Positions 1-8,105 of a stretch of 23,723 nucleotides of DNA are shown here, in pieces. Under the pieces are notes generated by a model. That model ran no database searches and was not told where the DNA came from. It saw nothing but the letters and a program-made list of their open reading frames with translations. The position numbers and the translations under genes are program-made. Origin of the DNA: an uncultured Pelagibacteraceae bacterium (GTDB taxonomy: Bacteria; Pseudomonadota; Alphaproteobacteria; Pelagibacterales; Pelagibacteraceae); contig CAJXDV010000003.1 in NCBI GenBank assembly GCA_913052435.1, forward strand, positions 1-23,723, written 5' to 3'. Each line of letters begins with the position of its first letter. Within the stretch, counting starts at the first letter, position 1.

Positions 1-471
1 TTACTGTTACTTCCTGTAACTTTTTCAAATTTTAGTATTTCTCAAAACGAAACTTTTTTAAATATAACATCCTATTTTTCACAAGGACAACCTCTTTATA
101 TGATTTTATATGCATCAGGAATTATATTTTTTACCTTCTTTTATACTTCAATAACATTTAACCCAAATGAGACAGCTGAAAATTTAAGAAAACATGGTGG
201 TTTTATTCCAGGAATCAGACCTGGTGAGAGTACAGCATTATACATAGACATAATTCTTACAAGATTAACTACCATAGGAGCTCTATATTTAACACTTGTT
301 TGTTTAATGCCAGAATTTTTAATTGCAAATTATCCTATTCCTTTTTATTTGGGAGGAACATCAATATTGATAGTTGTTGTAGTAGCAATTGATACTGTTA
401 CTCAAGTTCAAACAAGATTAATGAGTTCACAATACGAGCAATTGATTAAAAAAACAAAATTTGGAAGATAA
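1..471 (+). CDS. secY: SecY, preprotein translocase channel subunit (3' part only)
   Basis: The frame is open from the first base and ends in TAA, giving 156 C-terminal residues of SecY, the inner-membrane pore of the SecYEG translocon that exports unfolded preproteins with SecA. The region just before and including the motif [13 protein letters not shown] (the conserved cytoplasmic loop before TM9) is easily recognised, followed by the hydrophobic stretch around [15 protein letters not shown] and the last segment starting [15 protein letters not shown]. The tail [18 protein letters not shown] matches the usual SecY C-terminus. The 5' part lies outside the window; nothing suggests the gene is broken. 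It is the first gene of the visible end of the spc operon and is followed after 3 bases by adk, the standard secY-adk order of many bacteria. Confidence 0.97.
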   Translation, partial: LLLLPVTFSNFSISQNETFLNITSYFSQGQPLYMILYASGIIFFTFFYTSITFNPNETAENLRKHGGFIPGIRPGESTALYIDIILTRLTTIGALYLTLVCLMPEFLIANYPIPFYLGGTSILIVVVVAIDTVTQVQTRLMSSQYEQLIKKTKFGR

Positions 472-474
472 CAA

Positions 475-1116
475 TTGAATATTGTAATTTTTGGATCCCC
501 TGGAGCTGGCAAGGGCACACAAGCTCAAAACATAGTTAATAAATTTAATCTTTATCAAGTTTCAACAGGAGATCTATTAAGAAATGAAATTAATAATAAA
601 AGTCAAACAGGAAAAAAAATAGAACATATTATTTCCAAAGGTGATTTTGTTACAGATGATATTGTTAATAGTTTAATTAAAAAAATTGTAACTAATACTA
701 ACTACAGAAATAGAATTATATTTGATGGATATCCCAGAAATATCAATCAAGCTGAAAATTTAGAAATAATACTCAAATCTGATAATCAATCTATAAATTT
801 TATATTATATTTGAAGGTATCTAGAGACATCATACAGAAAAGAATATTAGGAAGAATGATATGTGAAAAATGCAATAAAACCTTTAACGAATTTAAAGAT
901 GAAAAACAAATTGAAAAACATGCATGTGAAAAAAAATACTTAATAAAAAGAAAAGATGATAACAAAGAATCTATAATAACTAGATATGATGAATATATGA
1001 ATAAAACAAAACCTGTTTTAGATTTTTATTCTTCAAGAAGTTATTTTTATGAAATAGATGGAAACGAAAAAATTGAAGAAATTTCAAGCAAAATAGAGCA
1101 AATTCTTACAGTATAA
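475..1116 (+). CDS. adk: Adenylate kinase
   Basis: A cytoplasmic 213-residue kinase that interconverts ATP + AMP and 2 ADP. Visible motifs are the P-loop GSPGAGKGT (residues 8-16), the AMP-site STGDLLR (30-36), the DGYPRN signature (84-89, usually DGFPR) and KRKDDN in the LID. The length fits the long (LID-containing) Adk type. The LID carries C130-x2-C133 and C151, three of the four positions of the zinc knuckle found in Gram-positive Adks, but the fourth ligand position is Lys; H149 could substitute. The start is TTG at 475: the in-frame TAA of secY ends at 471 and no ATG or GTG lies before the P-loop, so TTG (or the following ATT) must be used. There is no strong Shine-Dalgarno; translation probably depends on secY coupling across a 3-base gap. 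Confidence 0.95.
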   Translation: MNIVIFGSPGAGKGTQAQNIVNKFNLYQVSTGDLLRNEINNKSQTGKKIEHIISKGDFVTDDIVNSLIKKIVTNTNYRNRIIFDGYPRNINQAENLEIILKSDNQSINFILYLKVSRDIIQKRILGRMICEKCNKTFNEFKDEKQIEKHACEKKYLIKRKDDNKESIITRYDEYMNKTKPVLDFYSSRSYFYEIDGNEKIEEISSKIEQILTV

Positions 1117-1120
1117 TACA

Positions 1121-1148
1121 TTGACTTTAAAAGAACTTCTTATATAAA
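1121..1148 (+). promoter_or_regulatory. Candidate sigma-70 promoter upstream of rpsM
   Basis: A TTGACT hexamer at 1121-1126 (5 of 6 to the -35 consensus) is separated by 16 bases from TATAAA at 1143-1148 (5 of 6 to the -10). It lies in the 55-base gap between adk and rpsM, the only sizeable gap in this ribosomal block, and would place a transcript start some 15-20 bases before the rpsM ATG. In AT-rich DNA a -10 match is cheap, but the paired -35 at acceptable spacing makes this the best promoter candidate in the window. It would allow rpsM-rpsK-rpoA-rplQ to be transcribed separately from secY-adk. Confidence 0.45.
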
Positions 1149-1171
1149 AGGCTAAATTTTATCACAATATA

Positions 1172-1555
1172 ATGGCTCGTATAGCAGGTGTAAATATTCC
1201 GCAAAATAAACTAGTGCACATAGGTTTGACTTATATTTATGGCATTGGTAATAAATTTTCCAACGAGATTTGTAAGACATTAGAAATACCCAAGTCCACA
1301 AAAGTTAACGAACTTTCTGATGATCAAATACTAAAAATCAGAGAATATATCGATGAAAAATTTACAGTTGAAGGTGATTTAAGAAGAGAAAATTCGTTAA
1401 ACATTAAAAGACTAATTGATTTAGCAACTTACAGAGGATCTAGACATAGAAAAAAGCTTCCAGCAAGAGGACAAAGAACAAGATGCAATGCCAGAACAAG
1501 AAAAGGCAAAGCAATAGCGATTGCTGGAAAAAAACTAACTCCACTTAAAAAATAA
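1172..1555 (+). CDS. rpsM: 30S ribosomal protein S13
   Basis: A 127-residue S13, a protein of the 30S head that contacts the P-site tRNA and bridges to the 50S subunit. It opens with [13 protein letters not shown], the typical S13 N-terminus, followed by the helix-hairpin-helix-like YIYGIG segment. It ends with the conserved basic tail [17 protein letters not shown] and NARTRKGK, which contacts 16S rRNA and tRNA. Length and start agree with the family; the ATG at 1172 is the first codon giving MARIAG. It is followed after only 3 bases by rpsK and is the first gene of the alpha-operon part, probably with its own promoter in the preceding 55-base gap. Nothing is unusual in the sequence. Confidence 0.97.
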   Translation: MARIAGVNIPQNKLVHIGLTYIYGIGNKFSNEICKTLEIPKSTKVNELSDDQILKIREYIDEKFTVEGDLRRENSLNIKRLIDLATYRGSRHRKKLPARGQRTRCNARTRKGKAIAIAGKKLTPLKK

Positions 1556-1558
1556 TAA

Positions 1559-2002
1559 ATGAAAAAAGAAAATACTGAAAGCAAAGATCAGAATAAAGAA
1601 TCACAACAAAAATTAAAAAAAAGTTCTTACACAAAAAAGAAAAAAAGTAAAAAAATAATACAAAATGGTATTGCTTACGTGCAATCTACATTTAATAATA
1701 CAATTGTAACTATTGCTGATACAAATGGCAACGTTGTATCTTGGGCTTCAGCTGGTCAAAAAGGTTTTAAAGGGTCTAGAAAATCCACACCTTACGCTGC
1801 GCAAGTAGCCGCAGATTCAGCCGCTTCTAAAGCTCTAGAAGTTGGAATGAAAGTTTTGTCAGTTGAAGTCAAAGGTCCAGGATCAGGAAGAGAAACTGCT
1901 TTAAGAGCGCTTCAAGCTAGAGGATTTAAAATTATATCAATTAAAGACACAACACCTATGCCGCATAATGGCACAAGGCCACCAAAAAAAAGGAGAGTAT
2001 AA
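1559..2002 (+). CDS. rpsK: 30S ribosomal protein S11
   Basis: A 147-residue S11, a component of the 30S platform that lines the mRNA exit region and binds 16S rRNA with S6/S18 and S7. The core begins near residue 35 with [18 protein letters not shown] and runs through [22 protein letters not shown] to the C-terminal [15 protein letters not shown]. Two details stand out: an N-terminal extension of about 30 residues that is almost entirely Lys/Glu/Gln/Ser and probably disordered, and Thr in place of the usual Cys in the HNGCRPP motif. The gene sits 3 bases after rpsM and abuts rpoA directly (TAA then ATG). The last codons carry the Shine-Dalgarno of rpoA. Confidence 0.96.
   Translation: MKKENTESKDQNKESQQKLKKSSYTKKKKSKKIIQNGIAYVQSTFNNTIVTIADTNGNVVSWASAGQKGFKGSRKSTPYAAQVAADSAASKALEVGMKVLSVEVKGPGSGRETALRALQARGFKIISIKDTTPMPHNGTRPPKKRRV
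1990..1995 (+). promoter_or_regulatory. Strong Shine-Dalgarno for rpoA
   Basis: AAGGAG lies within the last codons of rpsK, seven bases before the rpoA ATG at 2003. This is a near-perfect anti-16S match, unusual in this window where most starts have no clear ribosome-binding site, and it supports the 2003 start for rpoA. Confidence 0.7.
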
Positions 2003-3031
2003 ATGGAAACAGTTGAAGTAAACTCAAAAAATTGGAAAAAACTTATCAAACCTACAAAATTAGATGTTCAATTAAGTGAAGACAAGTCTTACGCAAAAAT
2101 AATCGCCGAACCTCTAGAAAAAGGATATGGCTTAACTTTAGGCAATGCTCTTAGAAGAATTCTACTTTCTTCAATAAGAGGTACTGCCGTTACAGCGATA
2201 CAGATAGACGGAGTGCTTCATGAATTTACTTCAATTAAAGGAGTTAGAGAAGACGTTACTGATATTGTTTTAAACATTAAATCTTTAGCTTTAAAAAGTA
2301 GCTCCGAAAACAGCAAAAAATTGGTTTTAGACGCTAAAGGGCCGGGAGAAATTAAAGCTTCCAATATTAATTCTGTAGCAGATATTGAAATATTAAATCC
2401 TGATTTAATTATTTGTAATTTAGATGAAAATACAAATTTTCATATGGAAATGACAGTTGGTACCGGTAAAGGATATGTATCAGCAGATATGAATAAGCCA
2501 GAAGAACCACCTCTAGGATTAATTCCAATAGATTCATTATTTAGTCCTGTAAAAAAAGTATCTTACTCAGTAAGTACTGCTAGAGAGGGAAAAGCTTTAG
2601 ATTATGATAAATTAACAATGGAAGTCGTAACAAACGGATCAATTTCTGCAGAAGATGCCGTTGCTTATTCAGCAAGAATATTCCAAGACCAATTGGGCAT
2701 GTTTGTAAATTTTGATGAACCACAAGAAACAATTGTTATAGAACAATCAAAAGAACCTGAATTTAATAAAAATCTACTTAGAAAAGTTGATGAATTGGAA
2801 CTTTCGGTTAGATCCATGAACTGTCTAAAAAATGATAATATTATTTATATTGGAGATTTGGTTCAAAAATCAGAAGGCGAAATGCTTAGAACTCCTAACT
2901 TTGGAAGAAAATCATTGAACGAAATTAAAGAAGTGCTAACTGGCATGTCTCTTTATTTAGGAATGGAAATTCCTAACTGGCCACCAGATAATATTGCTGA
3001 ATTATCTAAAAAGCTTGAGGAAGCAATTTAA
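2003..3031 (+). CDS. rpoA: RNA polymerase alpha subunit
   Basis: A 342-residue alpha subunit, which dimerises to nucleate RNA polymerase assembly and, through its C-terminal domain, binds UP-element DNA and activators. The N-terminal domain shows [17 protein letters not shown] (residues 41-57), the dimerisation/beta-binding signature, followed by [15 protein letters not shown]. The C-terminal domain (about 255-325) is recognisable from [18 protein letters not shown] and [14 protein letters not shown], the DNA-contacting helix-hairpin-helix part. Length is typical. The start ATG directly follows the rpsK stop and has a strong AAGGAG seven bases upstream. The stop overlaps the rplQ start in TAATG, so RpoA and L17 synthesis are likely coupled. 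Confidence 0.98.
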   Translation: METVEVNSKNWKKLIKPTKLDVQLSEDKSYAKIIAEPLEKGYGLTLGNALRRILLSSIRGTAVTAIQIDGVLHEFTSIKGVREDVTDIVLNIKSLALKSSSENSKKLVLDAKGPGEIKASNINSVADIEILNPDLIICNLDENTNFHMEMTVGTGKGYVSADMNKPEEPPLGLIPIDSLFSPVKKVSYSVSTAREGKALDYDKLTMEVVTNGSISAEDAVAYSARIFQDQLGMFVNFDEPQETIVIEQSKEPEFNKNLLRKVDELELSVRSMNCLKNDNIIYIGDLVQKSEGEMLRTPNFGRKSLNEIKEVLTGMSLYLGMEIPNWPPDNIAELSKKLEEAI

Positions 3032-3471
3032 TGCGTCATAAATTTGGTTATAAAAAACTTAACAGAACTTCAGAGCATAGAAAAGCGCTCATAAAAAATA
3101 TGCTTAATTCATTAATTAAGTATGAGCAGATATCTACAACCTTACCAAAAGCAAAAGTTCTAAGACCTCAAGCAGACAAAATAATTACACTTGGCAAAAA
3201 GGATACTTTGCAGAATACAAAAATGTTATTTTCAAAACTTCAAGATGCTAAATCAGCTCATAAAGTAAAAAAAACTTTATCTAAAAGATATGAAAATAGA
3301 AAAGGTGGATATACTAGAATTATAAAAGCTGGTTTTAGATATGGTGATAATGCTCCATTGGCAGTTATAGAATTTGTTGATAGAGATGTTGAAGCAAAAA
3401 GAGTTGATAAAAAGAAAAAAGTTCAAAAAAAAGAAACAAAACAAGAAGAACCTAAATTAGCATCCGCTTAA
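3031..3471 (+). CDS. rplQ: 50S ribosomal protein L17
   Basis: A 146-residue L17, located near the polypeptide exit tunnel of the 50S subunit. The N-terminus [20 protein letters not shown] and the following [17 protein letters not shown] are diagnostic; the C-terminal part of the core reads [16 protein letters not shown]. After about residue 118 there is a Lys/Glu/Gln-rich tail ending in LASA, such as many alphaproteobacterial L17 proteins carry. The start codon shares a base with the rpoA stop (TAATG), and GAGG lies about ten bases upstream. It is the last ribosomal gene of the block; an 18-base AT-rich gap without a visible terminator separates it from the pseudouridine synthase gene. Confidence 0.97.
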   Translation: MRHKFGYKKLNRTSEHRKALIKNMLNSLIKYEQISTTLPKAKVLRPQADKIITLGKKDTLQNTKMLFSKLQDAKSAHKVKKTLSKRYENRKGGYTRIIKAGFRYGDNAPLAVIEFVDRDVEAKRVDKKKKVQKKETKQEEPKLASA

Positions 3472-3489
3472 AATTTTAATAATTTTTTA

Positions 3490-4407
3490 ATGAAAAAAAC
3501 ATACAACGTTGACAAGACGTACAGCAATATGCGTATTGACCGATGGATAAGAAATATTTTTGGTAAAATTCCACAAAGTTTGATTGAAAAAACTCTTAGA
3601 AACGGAAAGATAAAACTAAATAAAAAAAAAATTAAAAGTTCAATAAAAGTTAAAATTAATGATACTATCGATGTTTTTGATTTTAATTATAAAGAAAAAA
3701 AAATACAAAAAAAAATAAAATATGATCCATCAAATGAAATTATTAAAGAAAATGAGAAATTAATTATCGATAATAATGAAGATTTTGTAGCAATAAATAA
3801 AAACGCTGGCATTTCAGTACAAGGTGGTACTAAATCAAAAAAAAACTTAATTGATATTTTTTCAAAAAGTAAAATTTTTAATAATATAAAACCATATACC
3901 GTTCATAGACTAGATAAAGAAACATCAGGAGTTTTTATAATTGCCAAACATAGAGAATCAGCACAACTATTAACGTCATTATTTCGATTAAGAAAAGTAT
4001 ACAAAACATACATTGCAATTTGTCATGGCGAATTACCAATTAATGAAGGTGTTTGGAAAAATGATTTAATTAGATATGACAGAGAAAAAAAGATAACAGA
4101 AAAAGCTGAAACCATTTTTAAAGTTTTAGATAAAAATTCGATTTGTAGTTTGGTACAAATGAAACCTATAACAGGCAGAAAACACCAATTAAGAAAACAA
4201 TTATTTTTAATAGGCCATTCAATTTATGGAGATCAAAAATACGATTCTAAAATTTCTAAAGCAGCTATAAATAAAAAATTAATGTTACATTCTTACCAAA
4301 TTAAATTTATGATTAACAAGAAAAAATATACTTACAAAGCTTTGTTGCCTGACTATTTTAAAAAAATGTTAAAAACAAAAAGACTTACATTTTCAAATTT
4401 AAAATAA
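3490..4407 (+). CDS. rluC: Large-subunit rRNA pseudouridine synthase, RluC/RluD type
   Basis: A 305-residue RluA-family enzyme that isomerises uridines to pseudouridine in 23S rRNA. An N-terminal S4-like RNA-binding domain (about 14-65, including [20 protein letters not shown]) precedes the catalytic domain. The signature HRLDKETSG is at residues 139-147, with D142 as the expected catalytic aspartate; the C-terminal motif [21 protein letters not shown] is the usual TGRxHQIR...GHPI.GD. The phrase [16 protein letters not shown] favours RluC over RluD, but subfamily and target positions cannot be settled from sequence alone. It follows rplQ in the same direction and may be co-transcribed. Its last 23 bases overlap the convergent lipB gene, and its stop codon lies inside a 24-bp palindrome. 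Confidence 0.88.
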   Translation: MKKTYNVDKTYSNMRIDRWIRNIFGKIPQSLIEKTLRNGKIKLNKKKIKSSIKVKINDTIDVFDFNYKEKKIQKKIKYDPSNEIIKENEKLIIDNNEDFVAINKNAGISVQGGTKSKKNLIDIFSKSKIFNNIKPYTVHRLDKETSGVFIIAKHRESAQLLTSLFRLRKVYKTYIAICHGELPINEGVWKNDLIRYDREKKITEKAETIFKVLDKNSICSLVQMKPITGRKHQLRKQLFLIGHSIYGDQKYDSKISKAAINKKLMLHSYQIKFMINKKKYTYKALLPDYFKKMLKTKRLTFSNLK

Positions 4408-5005
4408 AATTGTTAACAATTTTATTATTTAATGAATCGTAATTTTGTTTTTTAATTTTAACCAAATTTGTAATACCCTTATCTCTTATACCGCAAGGTA
4501 TGATCTTTTTGTATTTTTTTAAATCATTCTTCACATTAATTGCGAAACCATGATAAGCAATCCACTTGCGAACTTTAATACCAATGGCTGCAATTTTTTT
4601 AATTTCTTTTTTGTTTTGATGCCAAATTCCAATATTTTGCTTATCAGCAAATGAATCTATTTTAAATTCACTCAAAGTATCAATTATTGTTTTTTCAATT
4701 ATTGATATAAATTTTCTAATATTTATTTTTCTTTTTTTTAAATTTATTACAAAGTAGCAAATGATTTGTCCTGGACCATGATATGTAATTTTTCCACCTC
4801 TGTTAGTTTTAATTAAATTAATAGATCTATCTAATATTTCATTTTCTTTGTAACTCGTTCCTCCAGTATAGATTTCTTCATGCTCTAATATCCAAATAAG
4901 TTCATCAGATTTTTTATCATTTATCATTTCCAATCTATCTTCTAGTTCTTTAATAGCTAAATTATATTTTATTGGTTTTATTGACTTTTTAATCTCTATA
5001 TCCAT
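4385..5005 (-). CDS. lipB: Octanoyl-[acyl-carrier-protein]-protein octanoyltransferase
   Basis: A 206-residue LipB, which moves octanoate from octanoyl-ACP to lipoyl domains of 2-oxoacid dehydrogenases and the glycine cleavage H protein; LipA then adds sulfur. Motifs are clear: [12 protein letters not shown] (residues 69-80), [17 protein letters not shown] (137-153) containing the conserved Lys that activates the nucleophile, and PCGI (170-173) with the catalytic C171 that forms the acyl-thioester. The length is typical. The ATG at 5005 lies 60 bases from the divergent mgtE start. The 3' end overlaps rluC by 23 bases tail to tail. The protein is unusually rich in Lys and Ile, as expected of low-GC DNA, with no missing key residues. 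Confidence 0.94.
   Translation of the reverse strand: MDIEIKKSIKPIKYNLAIKELEDRLEMINDKKSDELIWILEHEEIYTGGTSYKENEILDRSINLIKTNRGGKITYHGPGQIICYFVINLKKRKINIRKFISIIEKTIIDTLSEFKIDSFADKQNIGIWHQNKKEIKKIAAIGIKVRKWIAYHGFAINVKNDLKKYKKIIPCGIRDKGITNLVKIKKQNYDSLNNKIVNNFILNLKM
4403..4426. repeat. Perfect 24-bp palindrome at a convergent gene end
   Basis: The 12-base half-site AATAAAATTGTT (4403-4414) is followed immediately by its exact reverse complement (4415-4426), centred on GTTAAC. It contains the rluC stop codon (4405-4407) and lies within the 3' end of lipB. As RNA from either strand it could fold as a 10-bp stem with a UUAA loop, a possible weak bidirectional terminator or 3'-end stabiliser. The stem is AU-rich with only one G-C pair, so termination strength is doubtful. 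Confidence 0.5.
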
Positions 5006-5065
5006 TTAAAAATTGTATTATTATTATTTTACATTAATAGTGCCAACTAAATTATAGGTAAATTT

Positions 5066-6439
5066 ATGACTTTAGTAAAAAAAATTAAAGATAAAAAAGT
5101 TAATTTTGAATTTAATAAAGAATTCATAAAAGTTGTTACTGACAAAATTTCTAATAATGATGCTCAATTTATAACCAATTCTTTTAAAGAAATGCACCCT
5201 GCAGATGCTGCAGATATTATTGAAAACTTAAATCAAAATGATAGAGAGAATTTAATTAAGCTAAATAATTTCAAAATTGATCCTGAAGTATTTGTAGAAC
5301 TCAATGAGTCTATTCAATCAGAAATAATCACATATTTATCTTCAGACTCAATAGTTACAATTTTAAAAAATTTAGAGTCCGATGATGCTATTAAGATATT
5401 AGAAAACGTTGAAGAAAAAGATAAAAATATAATTTTAAGTTCATTACCCCCAAAAGATCGTTTTGCTTTATTGGAAAGTTTAAGTTATCCAGAAGATAGT
5501 GCGGCTAGAATTATGCAGCGTGAATTTACTGCAATTCCTAGCAATTGGTCTGTAGGACAAACAATTGACTATCTTCGAGAAAACAAAGAATTACCTGAGG
5601 AGTTTTTAGAAATTTTTATTGTTGATGAAGAATTTAAACCAATTGGTACCGTTCCTTCCTCAAAAGTTTTGAGAACACCCAGAGATTCAAAAATGATTTC
5701 TATCATGTCAGAATCTCAACTTCTTATCCCAGTAGATATGGATAAAGAAGAAGTTGGAAATTTATTTGAAAATTATAATTTAAGTTCTGCGTGTGTGATT
5801 GATAAGAACAATAAGTTAGTAGGAATGATTACTTACGATGATGTTTTAACGGTTTTAAAAGAGGAAACCGAAGAAGATGCATTAAGATTAGCTGGAGTTG
5901 GTGATGAAGAAATTACAGATGGAGTTATTACAAAAACAAAAAGAAGATTTAATTGGTTATTATTAAATTTATTCACAGCTTTTATTGCTACTTATTGCAT
6001 AAGTTTATTTGGAGCAACAATTCAACAAATGGTAGTTTTAGCTTTTTTAATGCCGATTGTTGCTTCAATGGGTGGAAATGCAGGAATGCAAACTTTAGCT
6101 GTAACTGTTAGATCTTTAGCAACTAGAGATTTAACAAAAAATAATTTTACAATAAATATTTTAAAAGAATTTAATATTGGTATATTAAATGGAATTATAT
6201 TCGCAATAATAAGTTCATTAATTGTTCAAATTTGGTTTAATGATTTTCAATTATCTATGATAATTTCTATTTCAATGATATTAACAATGGTAGTGGCAGG
6301 ATTATTTGGAATTCTTGTCCCAGTAACATTAAAAAAAATGAACGTCGATCCTGCAATTTCTTCAAGTGTATTTGTAACAACTATAACTGATGTTATAGGG
6401 TTCGTTTCTTTTTTGGGAGTAGGTGCGTATTTTCTTTAA
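5066..6439 (+). CDS. mgtE: MgtE-type magnesium transporter
   Basis: A 457-residue inner-membrane Mg2+ channel/transporter. The N-terminal superhelical domain (about 40-140, with HPADAADIIENL) and two CBS domains (about 145-265, ending near VIDKNNKLVGMITYDDVL) form the cytoplasmic Mg2+ sensor that closes the pore when cell Mg2+ is sufficient. Five membrane segments follow from residue 296 on. The pore motif MPIVASMGGNAGMQ (329-342) and the last-helix TTITDVIGF, with D442 at the expected Mg2+-coordinating position, are both intact. The gene stands alone: divergent from lipB and tail to tail with panC, with no base between the two stop codons. Regulation is probably by the protein's own sensor; no riboswitch is visible in the 60-base leader. 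Confidence 0.95.
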   Translation: MTLVKKIKDKKVNFEFNKEFIKVVTDKISNNDAQFITNSFKEMHPADAADIIENLNQNDRENLIKLNNFKIDPEVFVELNESIQSEIITYLSSDSIVTILKNLESDDAIKILENVEEKDKNIILSSLPPKDRFALLESLSYPEDSAARIMQREFTAIPSNWSVGQTIDYLRENKELPEEFLEIFIVDEEFKPIGTVPSSKVLRTPRDSKMISIMSESQLLIPVDMDKEEVGNLFENYNLSSACVIDKNNKLVGMITYDDVLTVLKEETEEDALRLAGVGDEEITDGVITKTKRRFNWLLLNLFTAFIATYCISLFGATIQQMVVLAFLMPIVASMGGNAGMQTLAVTVRSLATRDLTKNNFTINILKEFNIGILNGIIFAIISSLIVQIWFNDFQLSMIISISMILTMVVAGLFGILVPVTLKKMNVDPAISSSVFVTTITDVIGFVSFLGVGAYFL

Positions 6440-7255
6440 TTAAAAATTATCTATGAGTCTTACATTATTAATATAGTAAGCTAAAAATAATCTAAATTTT
6501 TTCTTAAAATCAGCAAGTTTAAGATCTTTTAGATTTCTAAATTCCAAGTATTCAATTTTTATTTTATATTTATTTTCAAGTTCTTTTATAGTTTTATTTA
6601 AAATAATGTGATTTCTTTTATACTTTCGCTTATATAAATATTTAAATTTAAGTAAATATTTTGCAATCAATCCTGCTTTAAAATAATTTTTTTTGCTTAG
6701 TAAAAAATTTCTTGAAGATAAAGCCAGTTTATTTCTCTCTCTAATAGTAGGACAGCCTATAATTTTACTATTGTATTTATTTTTAAATTTTTTTTTAATT
6801 AAGAATAGTTGTTGATAATCTTTTTCTCCCATAAAAACATATTTAGCTTTAATAATATTTAATAATCGATCCATAATATCAAGAACGCCTTCAAAGTGTC
6901 CTTTTCTATAAAAAGCACATAAAATATTGTCATTTTTATTTAATTTAATTTTTTTATTTCTTTTTTTTTTATAAATTTCATCAAATTTAGGTAAAAATAA
7001 AAAGTTAACTTCAAGTTTTTTTAAAATATTAATATCACGATTTAAATTTCGGGGATATTTTTTGAAGTCATCTTTATTATTAAACTGAGTTGGGTTGACA
7101 AATATGCTTACAATAGTTTTTTTACATTTTTTTTGTGAATTTTTTATTAAAGATATGTGTCCATCATGAAGACCACCCATAGTTGGCACAAATCCTAAAT
7201 TATTAATACCGTTGACTGCCTTATTTAAATCTAAAATGTTTTTAATTATTTCCAT
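6440..7255 (-). CDS. panC: Pantothenate synthetase (pantoate-beta-alanine ligase)
   Basis: A 271-residue enzyme that condenses pantoate and beta-alanine with ATP, via pantoyl-adenylate, in vitamin B5/CoA synthesis. The nucleotidyl-transferase HIGH-like motif PTMGGLHDGH (residues 24-33), FVNPTQF (52-58), RKGHFEGV (117-124), GEKDYQQL (143-150) and TIRERNKLALSSRN (170-183) are all present in order, so all main ATP and pantoate contacts appear intact. The C-terminal domain is shorter and very Lys-rich but retains the terminal RLIDN. No panB or panD neighbour is present, so the rest of the pathway must be elsewhere or supplied. It is divergent from galU (34 bases between starts), and its stop codon abuts the mgtE stop. 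Confidence 0.95.
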   Translation of the reverse strand: MEIIKNILDLNKAVNGINNLGFVPTMGGLHDGHISLIKNSQKKCKKTIVSIFVNPTQFNNKDDFKKYPRNLNRDINILKKLEVNFLFLPKFDEIYKKKRNKKIKLNKNDNILCAFYRKGHFEGVLDIMDRLLNIIKAKYVFMGEKDYQQLFLIKKKFKNKYNSKIIGCPTIRERNKLALSSRNFLLSKKNYFKAGLIAKYLLKFKYLYKRKYKRNHIILNKTIKELENKYKIKIEYLEFRNLKDLKLADFKKKFRLFLAYYINNVRLIDNF

Positions 7256-7269
7256 TTGTAATAAATAAA

Positions 7270-7275
7270 ATTATA
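7270..7275 (-). promoter_or_regulatory. Candidate -10 element for panC
   Basis: On the minus strand this is a perfect TATAAT about 14 bases before the panC ATG, implying a very short leader. A 17-base spacer upstream leads to TTTAAT, only a weak -35 match lying near the galU start. With just 34 bases between the divergent panC and galU starts, a panC promoter must overlap this region, which adds some support. In such AT-rich DNA a chance TATAAT is common. Confidence 0.3.
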
Positions 7276-7289
7276 AGTAAAACATTTAA

Positions 7290-8105
7290 ATGATTAAACA
7301 AGCAATAATTCCTATGGCAGGTATGGGCACTAGACTTTTACCTTTAACAAGTGTTTTTGCTAAAGAGTTATTACCTATTAATGGAAAACCTGGCATAGAA
7401 TATATTATAGAAGAATGTTTAGATGCTGGCATTAATGAAATAATATTTATAATTTCAAAAAAGAAAGAGATTATTAAAAAATACTTTTATAATGATTCAT
7501 TTTATAAAAAAATAATTAAAAAAAAAAAGAATCCAAGAATTATTAAAGAGTATAAAAAAATACTAAACTATAGAAAAAAAATTAAATTTGTTTATCAAAA
7601 TACTCCTCTTGGCACAGGAGACGCAGCTTTGAAAACACAAAATAAAATTAAGGGAAAATTTTTTCTTATGTTACTTCCTGATGATTTGATTATAAAAAAA
7701 AATTGTTCAAAAGCTATGATTAAAGTGCACAAAAAATACAAATCTTCAGTTATGGCAAGCATGAAAGTCCATAGGAATACAGTTAATAGATGGGGTATAT
7801 ATTCATTAAATAAAAATTTAGATAAAAATAATTTTTTAATTTCCGATGTTGTTGAAAAACCAGAGATTAATCAAGCGCCATCAAATAATGCTGTAATTGG
7901 AAGATATATATTACCAAAAAATATTTTTGCTAAACTTAAAAAACTTGGAAGTGGAAAGGGTGGTGAAATTCATATAACTGATGCTATAAGAAATCTTATA
8001 AAAGAAAATTCACAATTTGTTGGACACAAGTTTAAAGGTAAATATTTAGACTGCGGTACAATGGATGGATATATTGAATCATCTTTTGAAATTGCTAAAA
8101 CATGA
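7290..8105 (+). CDS. galU: UTP-glucose-1-phosphate uridylyltransferase
   Basis: A 271-residue nucleotidyltransferase that makes UDP-glucose from glucose-1-phosphate and UTP. The N-terminal pyrophosphorylase motif AGMGTRLLPLT (residues 10-20) with KELLPI (25-30), the uridine/sugar-site GTGDAAL, the LLPDD metal-binding region and the DVVEKP motif are all visible. The C-terminal region GSGKGGEIHITDAI fits GalU. At 271 residues it is a compact version of a family usually near 290-300. It overlaps ugd by 4 bases (ATGA), so the product is probably passed directly to UDP-glucose dehydrogenase. A DNA-deoxyribose relative such as RfbA is less likely given the KELLPI/GGEIHITDAI pattern and the ugd neighbour. 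Confidence 0.93.
   Translation: MIKQAIIPMAGMGTRLLPLTSVFAKELLPINGKPGIEYIIEECLDAGINEIIFIISKKKEIIKKYFYNDSFYKKIIKKKKNPRIIKEYKKILNYRKKIKFVYQNTPLGTGDAALKTQNKIKGKFFLMLLPDDLIIKKNCSKAMIKVHKKYKSSVMASMKVHRNTVNRWGIYSLNKNLDKNNFLISDVVEKPEINQAPSNNAVIGRYILPKNIFAKLKKLGSGKGGEIHITDAIRNLIKENSQFVGHKFKGKYLDCGTMDGYIESSFEIAKT

Noticed and set aside
5006..5065. Possible Mg2+ riboswitch or promoter pair between lipB and mgtE
   Set aside because: Sixty bases are too short for a known Mg2+ riboswitch, and the only hexamers (TTTACA on plus, TTGGCA on minus) lack good -10 partners.
6890..6975. T-rich low-complexity stretch
   Set aside because: It encodes a Lys/Asn-rich surface part of PanC; the frame is intact and nothing indicates a regulatory element.
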